Assembly (NCBI GenBank): GCA_021029095.1
Contig: JAJOHG010000060.1
Span: 62,001 to 126,000 of the forward strand
DNA length: 64,000 bases
Source of the DNA: Phellopilus nigrolimitatus
Lineage: Eukaryota > Basidiomycota > Agaricomycetes > Hymenochaetales > Hymenochaetaceae
Reading direction: 5' to 3'
Positions 47,586 through 58,092 of the stretch are shown here, piece by piece. Positions within the stretch are counted from its first letter, which is position 1. Each line of letters opens with the position of its first letter. A model generated the notes under the pieces. The model did no database searches. It had not been told where the DNA came from and worked only from the letters and a program-made list of their open reading frames with translations. A program made the position numbers and the translations under genes.

Positions 47586-49430
47586 ATGTACCAAGCGGCC
47601 AGCCCGCGCTCAAGCTTGCATACGCAACGCTACTCAGCCGCGTCGTTCGGCTCGCGGCCCGGTAGCCCCGACACGCAGCCGCCGCCCCAGGCACGCCCCC
47701 GCCCCCGCCCGCAGCCCACCCCGTACGCTACGGCCCCGCTGGAGCCGTATTACCCCTACCCCGTGCAGGACGCGCTCTCGAGCTCATATTTCAACGTCGG
47801 CGAGGCGGAGGTCGAAGAGGCGATGGACATCAACCGTCTCGACGAGGATTTCGTTCTGCGCGCGCGCGCCCCGCGCAGCCGCATGCGGCGGCTCGCCGCG
47901 CGCGTCCTCGGGGTGCTGGCGCTGCCCGTTCGCCTACCGCTTGCGTTCCTGCGACGGCGGCGCGCCGCGCGCCGATCGCGCAGCTCGACAGCCGCGCGCT
48001 CGAGCTCGGCGACGGGCATGGGCTTCCGCGACTCGCAGCCTGTGCCGCCCTCAGTCCGGCTGCAATACTCAAGGGAGGGCTCGGACGGTGTGGGGCGCGT
48101 GCACGAGGACGTGCTTGTCCCGCCGACGGCGCCCGTGACGATGCTGGAGGTTGGTACGACAGGAGGACGCGACGAGGACGAGGACGAGGACGATGATGTC
48201 GAGCTCGGGCGCACGACGAGCCAGCGCTCGCGTTTCTCCCAATCCCGCCACTCCCATCGGTCTCCATCGCACCACAGCCACAGCGGTCAGACACACGGCG
48301 ACACCACCGTCGTGCACCACGACGCCGCCATCGCTGCCGCCGAGGCCACCGCAGCCGGCGGCGGCGGCTTCGTCCACCCATCTGCGCGCACGAGCGCATC
48401 GACGCCCTTCCCGGCAAACCCGCCGCCGAGCGCGTACAAGGACTCCTCACACACGAGCCGCTCGCGCTCGACCTACTCGCAGCGCACTTCGCTGCTCGGC
48501 CTCGCAGTGCGCCTCTTCCACGGCGCGCGCGCGCTGTACCGCCTGCCGTGGATCGCGCCACCGCACGCGCGTGTCGCCGTGGACTTCGTGCCCGCGCTCG
48601 CGTCCGCGCGCTCGAAGTACCGCATGCGTCCGTGCGACTACGCGACACGCGGGATGACGCAGACGGGCGCGCACATGCTGCGCGGCGTCCCGCTGCAGGT
48701 GCCGCAGGCGGACCTCGCCGCGGCGTCCGCCGTGGCCGGCCTGACGGACGGCGAGTCGTGGTACCGGCCGTCGGCCCAGCAGATCCAGAAGCGGCGCACG
48801 CGCGCACACGTGAAGCGCATCCGCAACCGCCACCACGCGGGCCGCCACCACCACCACTTCGACTCGAGTCAGGCGAACCTGCTGCACCGTCAAGCGTCCG
48901 CGGGCTTGTCAGCGTACCCGTTCGGCCCCGCCGCCGCCGCCGCATCCTCCTCGCCCGGCTCGAGCGCATCTCCATTCGGACCCCATGGGTCGCCATATAC
49001 GTATCCCTACGGCACGCAGCCGATGTACTTCTTCCACCAGCCGCAGATGCCAGGCCAGCCCGGTCCTGGTGCGCCCAACCCAAACACTGGCGGCGGAGTG
49101 GGCCCGCGTCCACGCCCCGGAAGTGCCGTCTCCTCTTCGACTGCGCGCCCGCGCCCGACACATTCGCAAAGCGCGAGCCCCGGGAGCAGCGGCAGGAGCG
49201 GCTCGGACGTGCGCCCGCCGCCGCCCGCGGTGCAACAGCAGACGCCCGGGCCGATGTACATGCAGATGATGCCGGCGTTCATGTCGCCGCCATCGACGGG
49301 CTCGCCGATGCCGCTGCCGCCGCTCCTCCCGCCGAGCTACTCGCATATGTTTCCAGGGCCGTATCAGTACCCCCCGGCGTGGATGCAGCAGCAGGGTCAT
49401 CAGCAACAGCAACCGCAGCAGCAACATTGA
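47586..49430 (+). CDS. Large disordered protein, paralog B (614 residues)
   Basis: A single open frame from ATG 47586. The N-terminus is Pro/Ser/Tyr-rich, followed by an Arg-rich hydrophobic helix (RLAARVLGVLALPVRLPLAF), then DSQPVPPSVRLQYSREG and an acidic run (DEDEDEDDDVE). A Ser/His-rich part leads to LYRLPWIAPPHARVAVDF and ESWYRPSAQQIQKRR. A His cluster and a Pro/Gln/Met-rich tail ending in QQQ repeats complete it. Three short motifs align with the 730-residue paralog at 42329, in the same order. The shared helix followed by a basic patch could be a membrane-associating segment. Molecular role unknown. The long minus-strand frame over 47830-49161 is a composition shadow. Confidence 0.7.
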   Translation: MYQAASPRSSLHTQRYSAASFGSRPGSPDTQPPPQARPRPRPQPTPYATAPLEPYYPYPVQDALSSSYFNVGEAEVEEAMDINRLDEDFVLRARAPRSRMRRLAARVLGVLALPVRLPLAFLRRRRAARRSRSSTAARSSSATGMGFRDSQPVPPSVRLQYSREGSDGVGRVHEDVLVPPTAPVTMLEVGTTGGRDEDEDEDDDVELGRTTSQRSRFSQSRHSHRSPSHHSHSGQTHGDTTVVHHDAAIAAAEATAAGGGGFVHPSARTSASTPFPANPPPSAYKDSSHTSRSRSTYSQRTSLLGLAVRLFHGARALYRLPWIAPPHARVAVDFVPALASARSKYRMRPCDYATRGMTQTGAHMLRGVPLQVPQADLAAASAVAGLTDGESWYRPSAQQIQKRRTRAHVKRIRNRHHAGRHHHHFDSSQANLLHRQASAGLSAYPFGPAAAAASSSPGSSASPFGPHGSPYTYPYGTQPMYFFHQPQMPGQPGPGAPNPNTGGGVGPRPRPGSAVSSSTARPRPTHSQSASPGSSGRSGSDVRPPPPAVQQQTPGPMYMQMMPAFMSPPSTGSPMPLPPLLPPSYSHMFPGPYQYPPAWMQQQGHQQQQPQQQH

Positions 49431-49991
49431 TTTTGTTACTCATTTGTGTTAAGACATTGTGCCCAGTACCTGTCTTCTGTTATCGCTCTTATACCTTTCC
49501 TATTTCTGATTACTATGCTACGCTTTGTATCAGTGTTTAACGCTCTCGCAATGCGTTGTTCATGTGCAATAATTTATACTTGTTATGCTTGTAACTCCTA
49601 AGCTTTTTGCCAACATTATTCGAAGTTGAATGCTAGACGCGTCATTTCGAAAAGTTGAGCTAGATTTGTGAATAATACATATACCCATTAACAAACCGCC
49701 TGCTGATTTACATTATGAAAACATTACAGCCGTCATGCGCTCAATCTCATAGAGTTACTGGGCGGAAGCCTTATTTTACTTGTATGTAATCTCCGTCTCA
49801 ACCAATTTACACTGGCAGACACGAGTACATGATTATAACATATTTCTTCAATCCAAGAAGAGACGACGAAGCCTCGTTCCTTGCAATGATTAATCTCACT
49901 CATTGTATGGGGTTGCAGGCGACCCCAACCCTCTTTTTATCCGTGTCGCAAACAGTGTAGAAACGTCGCACTAGAAATCACGGATTATCTG
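49431..49991. other. Intergenic, AT-rich
   Basis: 3' flank of paralog B, facing the 3' end of the aspartic protease pseudogene. No gene is seen. Confidence 0.6.
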
Positions 49992-51409
49992 TTAATTGCA
50001 GTGCTGAGAGAAGGCGAGGGCGATCGACATACACCAGCAGAATCCGTTGATGAAGTCGAAGCTGTGCTCACCATTGTCACCGACTATGAGGTAGATGGCG
50101 TTAGGTTTCCCTCCCATGGATTCGCACAGCTTGCGTGGCCAGATCTACGCATCTTTCGTCAGCTCGAACTTCCTCCCAGCGATGTGAAAAAACAAGCTCT
50201 TCATATTTCCGTATTGCTTCTCTGTGACTCTCAGGAGTCCAGTAGCCTCGTCGTGCACCGCGCCGGTCACTTCCTGGTAAGCAGAGTACGCGTCTGTTGT
50301 AAAGTAAAACAACGTCGATCCAGTGTCGATGATCTCTGAGCCGTCCTGCATGATGACAGTCGAGTCCCCGTAAGTGACCGTCTGGTCAATGTCCCACCCG
50401 TTCGCTGCGGGAGATTTCGATGTAATACTGGTATACGTGACCTCGCCCCTGACCTTGGACATATTGACACCACCGAAGGCGAGCTCCCCATCCATGATAC
50501 CGAGATAGCACGTCTCCACCACTGTCGGCTCGAAGCCGATCCCAACCACATTCGCGCTGATCTTCTTTTGCGCGAAGTGGTTGTCCGTGGCGGTCGGCAC
50601 CAGCTCATTACGTTTGGACTTCCCATCCTGGTACAGAGTACACTCCGAGACCCAGACAGGTCCGATCCCCAGAATGCCGTCGACAGCTTCGTAGAAGAAT
50701 GACTCCGACACACCGATAGCCTGGTTTTTACTTCCAATCCGTCCCCTAGTGACAACGTGTCGAGATACAGGTCTCCCTCGAAAGAGCCAATACAATACTT
50801 GATCTTGACGTTACGCATTGGCTTCCCCGTTGGCTTGTAGTTCGGCAGCCTGATGGCGGTATTCGCAGAACCGCTGTCGACCATGAGGTTGAACGGCGTC
50901 TTTGACGCGCCGACCTTGACAGTCGTGATGTAGTTTACAGCTGCATTAGAGACGAATACGTTCTTTGTCTTGTTGTCGGAGACGAACACCTCATCTATTT
51001 TCATTGCCTTGGAGAAGTTGTGAGCGTTCACACTGTTAGGAGGTATAGAACCAATCTTGCCCATTTTCTTTGAGAACACTCGATTATGCTTGTTCATTGT
51101 CCCATCCCGTTTGACCGAAGCGCGGATGGAGATGGTCTTCAATTCGACATCGTCTGAAGAAGATGCGGAACACTGGGGATTAGTCTTGGAATATTCGGTT
51201 TCGACATGATAACTGTTTCTGTTTATCGGAGCTAAATGTGCAGGGTGAGTGACAGGCCCGTGACCAGCAGCCACAGTCAGTGGGAGGCACCAGAGCGGCG
51301 AGAGGACTTGAGTGATAGGAGTGCAGTTGCTGATGAAAGAAACCACAACTACGACAAGCTGCTTAGACTTCAAGTAAATGTCGGCCGCCGGGTGTTTCTT
51401 CCTTCTCAT
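49992..51409 (-). pseudogene. Pepsin-like aspartic protease (A1), broken
   Basis: The minus strand encodes an A1 aspartic protease: a prosegment, then catalytic motif one (MVDSGSANTAI), a flap region (IKYCIGSFEGDLYLDTLSLG), AVDGILGIGPV, and catalytic motif two (IIDTGSTLFYF). Two lesions are visible. In the A5 run at 50725-50729 one base is missing relative to the frame that continues, so the two halves are in different frames. Near the C-terminus a TAG (50145-50147) stands where family members usually have Gln before IWPR; the frame then continues with GGKPNAIYLIVGD and DFINGF before losing similarity. The flap sequence CIGS is also unusual. No introns are needed. It is either a pseudogene or, for the first lesion only, a homopolymer sequencing error. 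Confidence 0.8.
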
Positions 51410-52324
51410 GACGAAAGAGTGATCGACTGACGCTGCCGTTCACCGCCGCAGGCATTGTGGCGTAGGGACCTTGCTAAGAAATCTTAATTCGTTCAATTCC
51501 CGAAGCAACTATTCTTGATTTCACTGCTTGATCCGTCCGAGTCTCGGAGGCAAACACAGGCAGAAACACATACCTACTACCTAGCCCTCCAACTTCCGAA
51601 TCTTTCCAACTTCGACAAAATCTCCATCCGTGTAGGCCAGCATAATCCCATTTGGATGTTCTAAGGAAAAATTGAGAAACCGCAGGAAATTTGGCTTGCT
51701 CACTACGTCACTCTCCTTTAAGCTAGCACTACCATTCTCAGAAAGGGCGTATTTGGGTGACAAGATATGAAGTCCTTTCTTTTCTGGAACGGAAGCAACG
51801 CCCACGCGCCCAGTGAGCTTAGGAGGGGCAGGTCGCCACCGTCGGTGGAGAGGAGTTAGAAGAGCAAAGACCCTCGCTGTTTACTGATTTGTGATGGCCA
51901 TTAAGATTTCGCAATTTGAACAGGCATTCTCGAGTAAGTGGACCAATTGTCTTGAACGCTCGCAGCTCCATGATCTGTCGAAAGCATCAAATAATAAAAG
52001 ACCGAAAGCCGTAAAGGAAAAGAAGATCGAGGAACGCACCCGAACCAAGGAAGTCGTGGGGCTTCAATTTACCGTCTGCAGTTGCGTATCTTCTTGCGCG
52101 AAAATCGAGATAGACGCGCCGCTTTTATCATCACATACAAGGACGCTTTGTTACAAAGATGTTACAACAGATAGGAAAATTAGCACTCCATGGTTGCTCA
52201 TGGCCAGCAAAATACGTATGGTGTCGGTCCGTGAGTCTGCAGCAGAGCGCCACTCAACTCCTGTCGTACCGATGGGAGACGAAAGGCAGGGTATCGAATG
52301 ATAAGATATAGCACTCGCATTCTC
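51410..52324. other. Intergenic, one uncertain small frame
   Basis: A minus-strand frame at 51581-51805 (74 codons, GTG or upstream start) has coding-like sequence (GLHILSPKYALSENGSAS, FLNFSLEHPNGIMLAYTDGD) but no start ATG or known family. It may be a remnant exon. A plus-strand frame over 51891-52301 lacks motifs. Confidence 0.35.
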
Positions 52325-52673
52325 TCACAGATCACGGACACGCGGACTCGGGCGGATGATGTTGATCGCGGTGCGGATCTTGTACGCGAGGGACGTCTGG
52401 TACGGGCGGCGCAGCGTCTTGCGGTAAGCGTACCTGCGGACGAGTAGTATGAGTAATCTTGTTCCGTAAATATAATTTAAGGGACGGAAAAGAAGAAGGG
52501 GAGAGTAAGCTTTAATTGCGAGTAACTGGAATGGTGGTGATGAAATCTCCATAGCACGAAAACTCAACTCACCTCCCCTGCACAACCCGCTCCTCAGGGA
52601 ACCGCACGAGCGAGGGAGGCACAGCGTACAGCATTAGCTTCTTCCCGAGTCGAGCAGCCCTTCCGGTGGCCAT
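52325..52673 (-). CDS. 69-residue basic protein, unknown
   Basis: Two exons, 52673-52573 and 52433-52325, are joined by a clean 139-nt intron (GTGAGT...CCGCAG, phase 2). The product is strongly basic: it starts MATGRAARLGKKLMLYAVPP, continues VRFPEERVVQGRYAYRKTLR, and ends in a Pro/Arg-rich tail. The reading frame is conserved across the junction, and the ATG is preceded by an in-frame stop. A short hydrophobic start of this type could be a mitochondrial targeting or membrane-peripheral segment, but that is inference. It lies 926 bp downstream of the end of the Kap123 gene, on the same strand. Confidence 0.55.
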
Positions 52674-53598
52674 CTAGCAGTTCCAAGAATAAGAGAGGAA
52701 AACACGAGACAAAAAGAATAGGACATACGGATAAAAGTTAGCTCGGAAGACAGAAATTGGACAACCGTGTCTAGTCTGCGAGGACTTGTAAAAGACCAGA
52801 GCGCAAGGGACGCTGATGAGGCCCTTGTTCAAGCCGGGGGCTGGGCAGGCTGCCACTGGCGAGCTGGCTGTAATATAACCCAGCTGCTGCCATTCTGTTC
52901 GGCTTTGTCCCGAGCTTCATGCCAGAAGACATGCGTCCCGAATATAATTGAAGTCGCCAGCCGTCTTGTAGCCGTCTTGCAGGATGCAATCAGCGTGTTT
53001 AACACATCACGAAGATGAAAAACGCGAGTACACTCAGCTTTGATAAAGCACGCGTAAACCTCGACTTCAGCTCGAGTAAGAAAACAACTACGAAGCTTCC
53101 TCACCTCGAGCCCTTGCATTTGAAACAAATAACATTGGCTACATCTTAGTATCACAGTTCTTCTTCACTTCATTCCCAGCACACGCGACGGAAAGTAAAA
53201 ATGGAGCCAACAAAAGTAGTCTAAAAAATGAAGCAAAGAGGTGGTAGAAAGGAGGGGGACAGTGGCGTCGGAGCAAGCGGTCGGTTTTTGTCGGTCGTTT
53301 GAAATGTCGTAAGAGTGGAAATGAAACGTTGGATACCCATGGCGTTATTATACGCAAAAACAAGCAAAGAGAGCAGATATAGCAAAGGGATGAAATATGG
53401 GGCGGGAATGGGGTGGTATGAGTAACAACAAGTAGGGGCAGACGGGGAACAAGTGGATATCCAGAATTGAAACGAAGCGTTTCGTACGTCTGAATGCATG
53501 TAAACAATACACGAACCACAGTACATGTAGAAACAAGCATATTTTCACGGCACATTCAAACATACAACAAGTTACGCGCATTCATTCGTGCTCTTCCA
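52674..53598. other. 3' flank of the Kap123 gene
   Basis: Only short or T-rich frames lie between the importin stop codon and the 69-residue gene. No gene is seen. Confidence 0.6.
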
Positions 53599-56500
53599 TC
53601 ATACGCCATTCGTGAACGCCGTGATGCCCGCCGCGCGCACCTTCGCCGGGTTCTCCGCGTTGAGCGCACCCACGAGATTGAGCAACTCTGTACGCGTCTC
53701 ATCGCCAAGCTGGTCAGGCCCGTTCGGGTCGAGCACGTGCGCGAACACAGGCAGTAACTGGTCGATGTACTGGATGAGCACGCCTGGCTGTGTGTGGAAC
53801 AAGAGGAACAGCGCGCGGAACACAGGCCGGTTCTCGAGGTAGTCGTTCTTCAGCGGTAGCGCGTCGATAATGAGCGGCAACACATCGGCGAGCGGGATGG
53901 CGGCTGCGTTGCGCACGATCATGCGCGCTACGGCACCGGCAGCATTGTCGCGCGCGTTGTACTTGGCAGGGATGGAGTTGGGCGGGACGGAGAAGTGCGG
54001 GTGCAGCGCAGTGAGGAGGGGTTGGTATTGCGGAGAGAGATCCTGGGCGCTATGCTCAACAAGCAGGCCGACAGCGAAGGCGGCGTTGCTGTAAACCTCC
54101 GCGTCTTCGTCCGAAAGTGCCTGGTAGAATAGGCTGAGAAGCGGCTCGGTCGAAGGGGTGATGGCCTCCTTCATGCCCGAGATAATCTCCGCGAGCGTGC
54201 CGATCGCGGATGAGCGGTCGCTGAGCGAGCGACCTTTTTTCTGTTAAATAAAACCCATAAGTGTCTAACCAAAATTGCCCATATCAATAGTTGTGACGTA
54301 CATAGAATCGGGAGATGAGCGGGAAGAATGTCTGGAACGCCTGGACAAAGTCGGCGCCAAGGGTATTTGCGAGAGCGGCGACAAGGTCACCTGCAGACGA
54401 GATGAGCACAGAGTCGTATTCAGCCTGGTCCTCGAGCGGCTCCTCGTCCTCGTCCTGATCGGGGTCCTGCTGGCAGAGCGCCTTTTGTTCCAGAATCTGG
54501 ATAGCGATGTTGCATACATCGTCGAGACCTACGAAGGAGACGTAGTCGGTTTGAATTCTCGGCAAAAGTTCGGACGACATACGGGTTTCGAGGAACGCCG
54601 GACCAACGGCATTGAGAGTCTCTGCAAGGCCAACGCAGAGCGCAGAAGCAACGGTCCTAAAAGAAGCGAACAATCAGTATTGATCGAAGATATGAAGGAC
54701 AAAAGAGAAGGAAAGATCAGTTAAAGTATCGCATTCGTCTCATACGCCCTTAAGGCATCGAAGTGAGCTGAGTTTACGAGAATTTCTCATCATATCGCGG
54801 AAACCCACCACCCATATGGGAAACAATACTCACTTGTCGTCCTCCGTCTCGTACATATCGAGCAGGGGCGGAAGCGCGTGGTTGATGAGGTCTCTCACGT
54901 TCTGGTGGAGCGGAACCTTGACCGCGACACCGGACTGCCAGTCCTGCGGCTCGCTAAGTGTATAAAACGTGCGTACGATCTCAAGCAGACTCTCCGTCGC
55001 ACTTTTGCGGATGCCCTCATAGTAGTGGGCCAGCAGCCCTACAAGCTCGAGAGCCGACTGTTCGACGAACGGCAGGAAATGGCGGCCCGTGCTTGCGAAC
55101 ACCGTGCCGAGCGTGTCCGCCGCAATCTCCTTCTCGACTGCAATGGCGGAGTTGACCTCGAGCATCTTCTCCGCATCGAGCGACTCCGCATCGTCGATGT
55201 CAACGTTGCCAGACTGATCGCCGCTCTCAACAGTGATGGGCGTCGACGCGGACGCGCCTGCCGAGAAGAGCTGAGCAGCCTCAGGCAAGCTGGCTGCGGG
55301 AGGTTCGTCAGCATCTTCGGAAAGATATAGCACGACAAGGTGCGACTCACAGAGGTCGGACTCGCCATGTTCATCCTGACCGAGACTGTTGATAAGAGCT
55401 GGGACGACCTTCGGGAGATACGGAGCGAACTCCTCGCCGAAGACACGGCTCATCACACCAAAGAACAGGAAGCTGCATTCGCGCAGACGAGCGTTCTCGG
55501 ACTCCGCGCCTGCGAACGCCTGCGCCATCATGTCCGGGAAGTAGGGGCGGAAAGCCTCCGCTCCGACAGCCTCCGCGAACGTGCCCACTGCATCCATCGT
55601 AATTCCACGCAGCTCAGATTCCTCACCCTCACCGCCAAGCTGGAGGAAGGGGCTGAGGCGCTGCATAATGCTAGGGAAATATGGCAAGAACGCCGCGCGA
55701 CTCGCGTGAGCAGCGCTCCCGATCGCACCGGTGACAACGGCCTTGACCTTGACGGGCGCAGTATCGAGGAGTCCGGAAAGAGTCTCCATGAGGAGGTGCA
55801 GGTAGATCCCAATGGTCTCTCCGAGGACCTCGAGGAGCGCATCGAGCGCAGTACACGCCGTACGTTGAGTTACAGGATCCGCGACGAGCTGCATGAGTGC
55901 GGGGACAAGTGCAGCGTGACGCGCGTTGGCAGCTTCTTCGAGCCACTCGCAGATGCAGCCCACTGCCGTACACGCCGCCCGCCGCACACCAGAGTCTGAG
56001 TCGGCAAGTCCAGCGTCGATGACGGGCCAGACAGCCGCCTCGACGTGGGGCCCCATATACTCAGAAACGCCTTCGACAGCAACGCCAAGCGCAAGGAGAG
56101 CACCGCGGCGCGCGTTCGGGTCAGGTTGCGACATGTACTGCTCAATGAGTTGACGCAAAGCCGGGAAGACCTGAGCGGGTGGAAGGGCGGTGGAGAGGGT
56201 GTCGATGATGCGAAGCGCAGAACGCGACGGCGCGTCGTCGTCCGCGTCTTCTGGCTCCGCCTCGGTTGTGATGGGCATGAGACCTTCGAGGATGGCGGGT
56301 GCGAGGCCAGAAGCCTGCACTTTTGATTTTTTGCTGTAGCAATTGTCAGTAAACGACCAAAAAGGAAGAGAAAAGAAAGAAAAGAAAAAAGAAAAGACTC
56401 ACTATTTCACTGTCCACGATAGCGCGTTCAAGGCCATGATGCGCGGCTCGTCGTCGTACGCGCGGTTCGCGCCGCATTGAAGGAAGAACTGGACGAGTTG

Positions 56501-57350
56501 GGGGATGTGCTTGCTGAGTAGCGGGACTTCGAGGATGAGGAGAGTCTCAAACACATCGAAGAGCTGGCGTATGCCTGTCTCGTCGCCAGAGTCAAAGCAT
56601 CCCTGAACCACATTGATCATGGCAGGTAAGAGATGCTGGAACGCGCGCACTTCGGGCTTCTCGTCCGCGCCGATATATTGTGCAATCACGCCGAGCGCGC
56701 GAACGGCAGTGACGCGCACGTCTGCACTCTGCGGGTCTTGGAGGAGCTGCTCGAACAGGGCGAACAACGCGTGAATGTGCTCCTGGAATCCCTCGACGAT
56801 GGCCTCGAGCACAGTGAAAAGAAGGAAAACGCCGAGCTCGCGCTCAGTGACCTGCTGGGACGTGCAACAGCGGTTGATCAGCGGGAGAAGGTCCGGCCAC
56901 TGGTTGAGGGGCATCTCGATGGAGGCGATCGCGGCGATGACGCGTGCGGCGGAGTGGCGGACGAGCTTGGAGGGCTCGGCGAGCGTGATCTTGGGAAGGG
57001 TCTGCTTGATCTGATCCCGCCCGGACTGGGGCACGTTGATCCAGAGTTCTCCAGACTTCTGCGCGACGCGCTTGCGGAGCTCAACGGCTGCGAGCTGGCG
57101 GGCAGGCTCCTCGGGCGCGCTGGCGAGGATCTGGGTGAGTGCAGGGATGCATGCCGGGTTCTTAAAGTAATCTTTGTTGAGCTGCGCGGTGGCCGCCTTG
57201 AGGGCGACGGTGTCGGTGGACAAGAGCTGCGTGAGCAGCGCGTGCAGCCCCTGCGCAAACGACGGCTACAGGATGCGAGCGGGGTGCGCAGGGTGGCGGA
57301 TGTCGTCAGCGACGATGACAAAAATGCGAGAAAAATATACGCACGTCCAT
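53599..57350 (-). CDS. KAP123: Karyopherin beta, Kap123 / importin-4
   Basis: Five exons: 57350-57345 (ATGGAC only), 57265-56403, 56333-54834, 54656-54302 and 54240-53599, giving 1121 residues, close to the usual 1,110 or so of yeast Kap123. It carries ribosomal proteins and histones H3/H4 through the nuclear pore and is released by Ran-GTP, as known for the family. HEAT repeats run throughout. The N-terminus TAQLNKDYFKNPACIPALT is the conserved Ran-binding region, and ARQLAAVELRKRVAQ is the first repeat. An acidic insert (EPEDADDD) and a second one (DQDEDEEPLEDQ) are typical. The tiny first exon is inferred because CCGTCG after TAG reads PSFAQGLHALLTQLL in frame and needs an upstream Met; ATGGAC|GTGCGT supplies it. 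All junctions keep frame. Confidence 0.93.
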
Positions 57351-58092
57351 GGCAGAAGGAAGGAAAAAGTGGAGGGCAGAGGGAAAACTGCCTCCACGGC
57401 CACAGTGCCCAAAATTTTGTCGGACTTCCAATCACCGCGTGCTCAAACACAAAATGCACATGCTTCATTTGGTCATTTTCAGAACCGTAGCTCAAAACGC
57501 ATACAAAGCTGCTTCAGAATGGCTCTATACGTACAATTGGCTTGCTTCTCGGAACTACAACCAACGATTGCACTACTCAATGCATCGAAAAAGTATATTG
57601 ACGGGCATAAGAAAATTGAATAAAGAGAAGAACAATGTATTCTCAAACAGGACATGTAGCTTGGCAGACTAGTCAACGGCTTGGATCTTTTAAACCCCGA
57701 ACATCGCATCGTCCTCGCAAGCCAGAGGATATCAATAATCAATCCATTAATGATGACTGAGAGTCGACAAAACCGGCCATAACAATGGACAGCAGCAGGA
57801 CAGAGTAGAGTAAACCAGGAATGGGGACAAGACAGGACGACAACAAACCCAGCGCAGAAGTCGAGACACAGAAGCCCAAGCAGAAGAGAAAGAAGCACAC
57901 GTAGCGAACAAGAGCGTATCCGCGCCGAGAGCACAGAGCCAGCCCTCCGACAGCGTTCGGACGCCGAGACCAGTAGTTTCGCACAGAAGTAACCGAAAGA
58001 GAAACGAAGTTGCCAGAAACCCAAGAATCGCCAAGGTCTCCTAAACCGCAACCAAAACTTTCCCAACCTGCTCTCCGAAGAACAGGCGCACC
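57351..58092. other. Intergenic between Kap123 start and the next gene's 3' end
   Basis: It contains the Kap123 promoter region and the 3' flank of the 513-residue gene. A 230-codon minus-strand frame (57479-58171) overlaps the end of that gene and has no coding features. Confidence 0.5.

Noticed and set aside
47830..49161. 443-codon minus-strand frame opposite the 614-residue gene
   Set aside because: Arg/Gly/Ala-rich composition with no motif. It exists because GC-rich codons on the other strand contain few stops.
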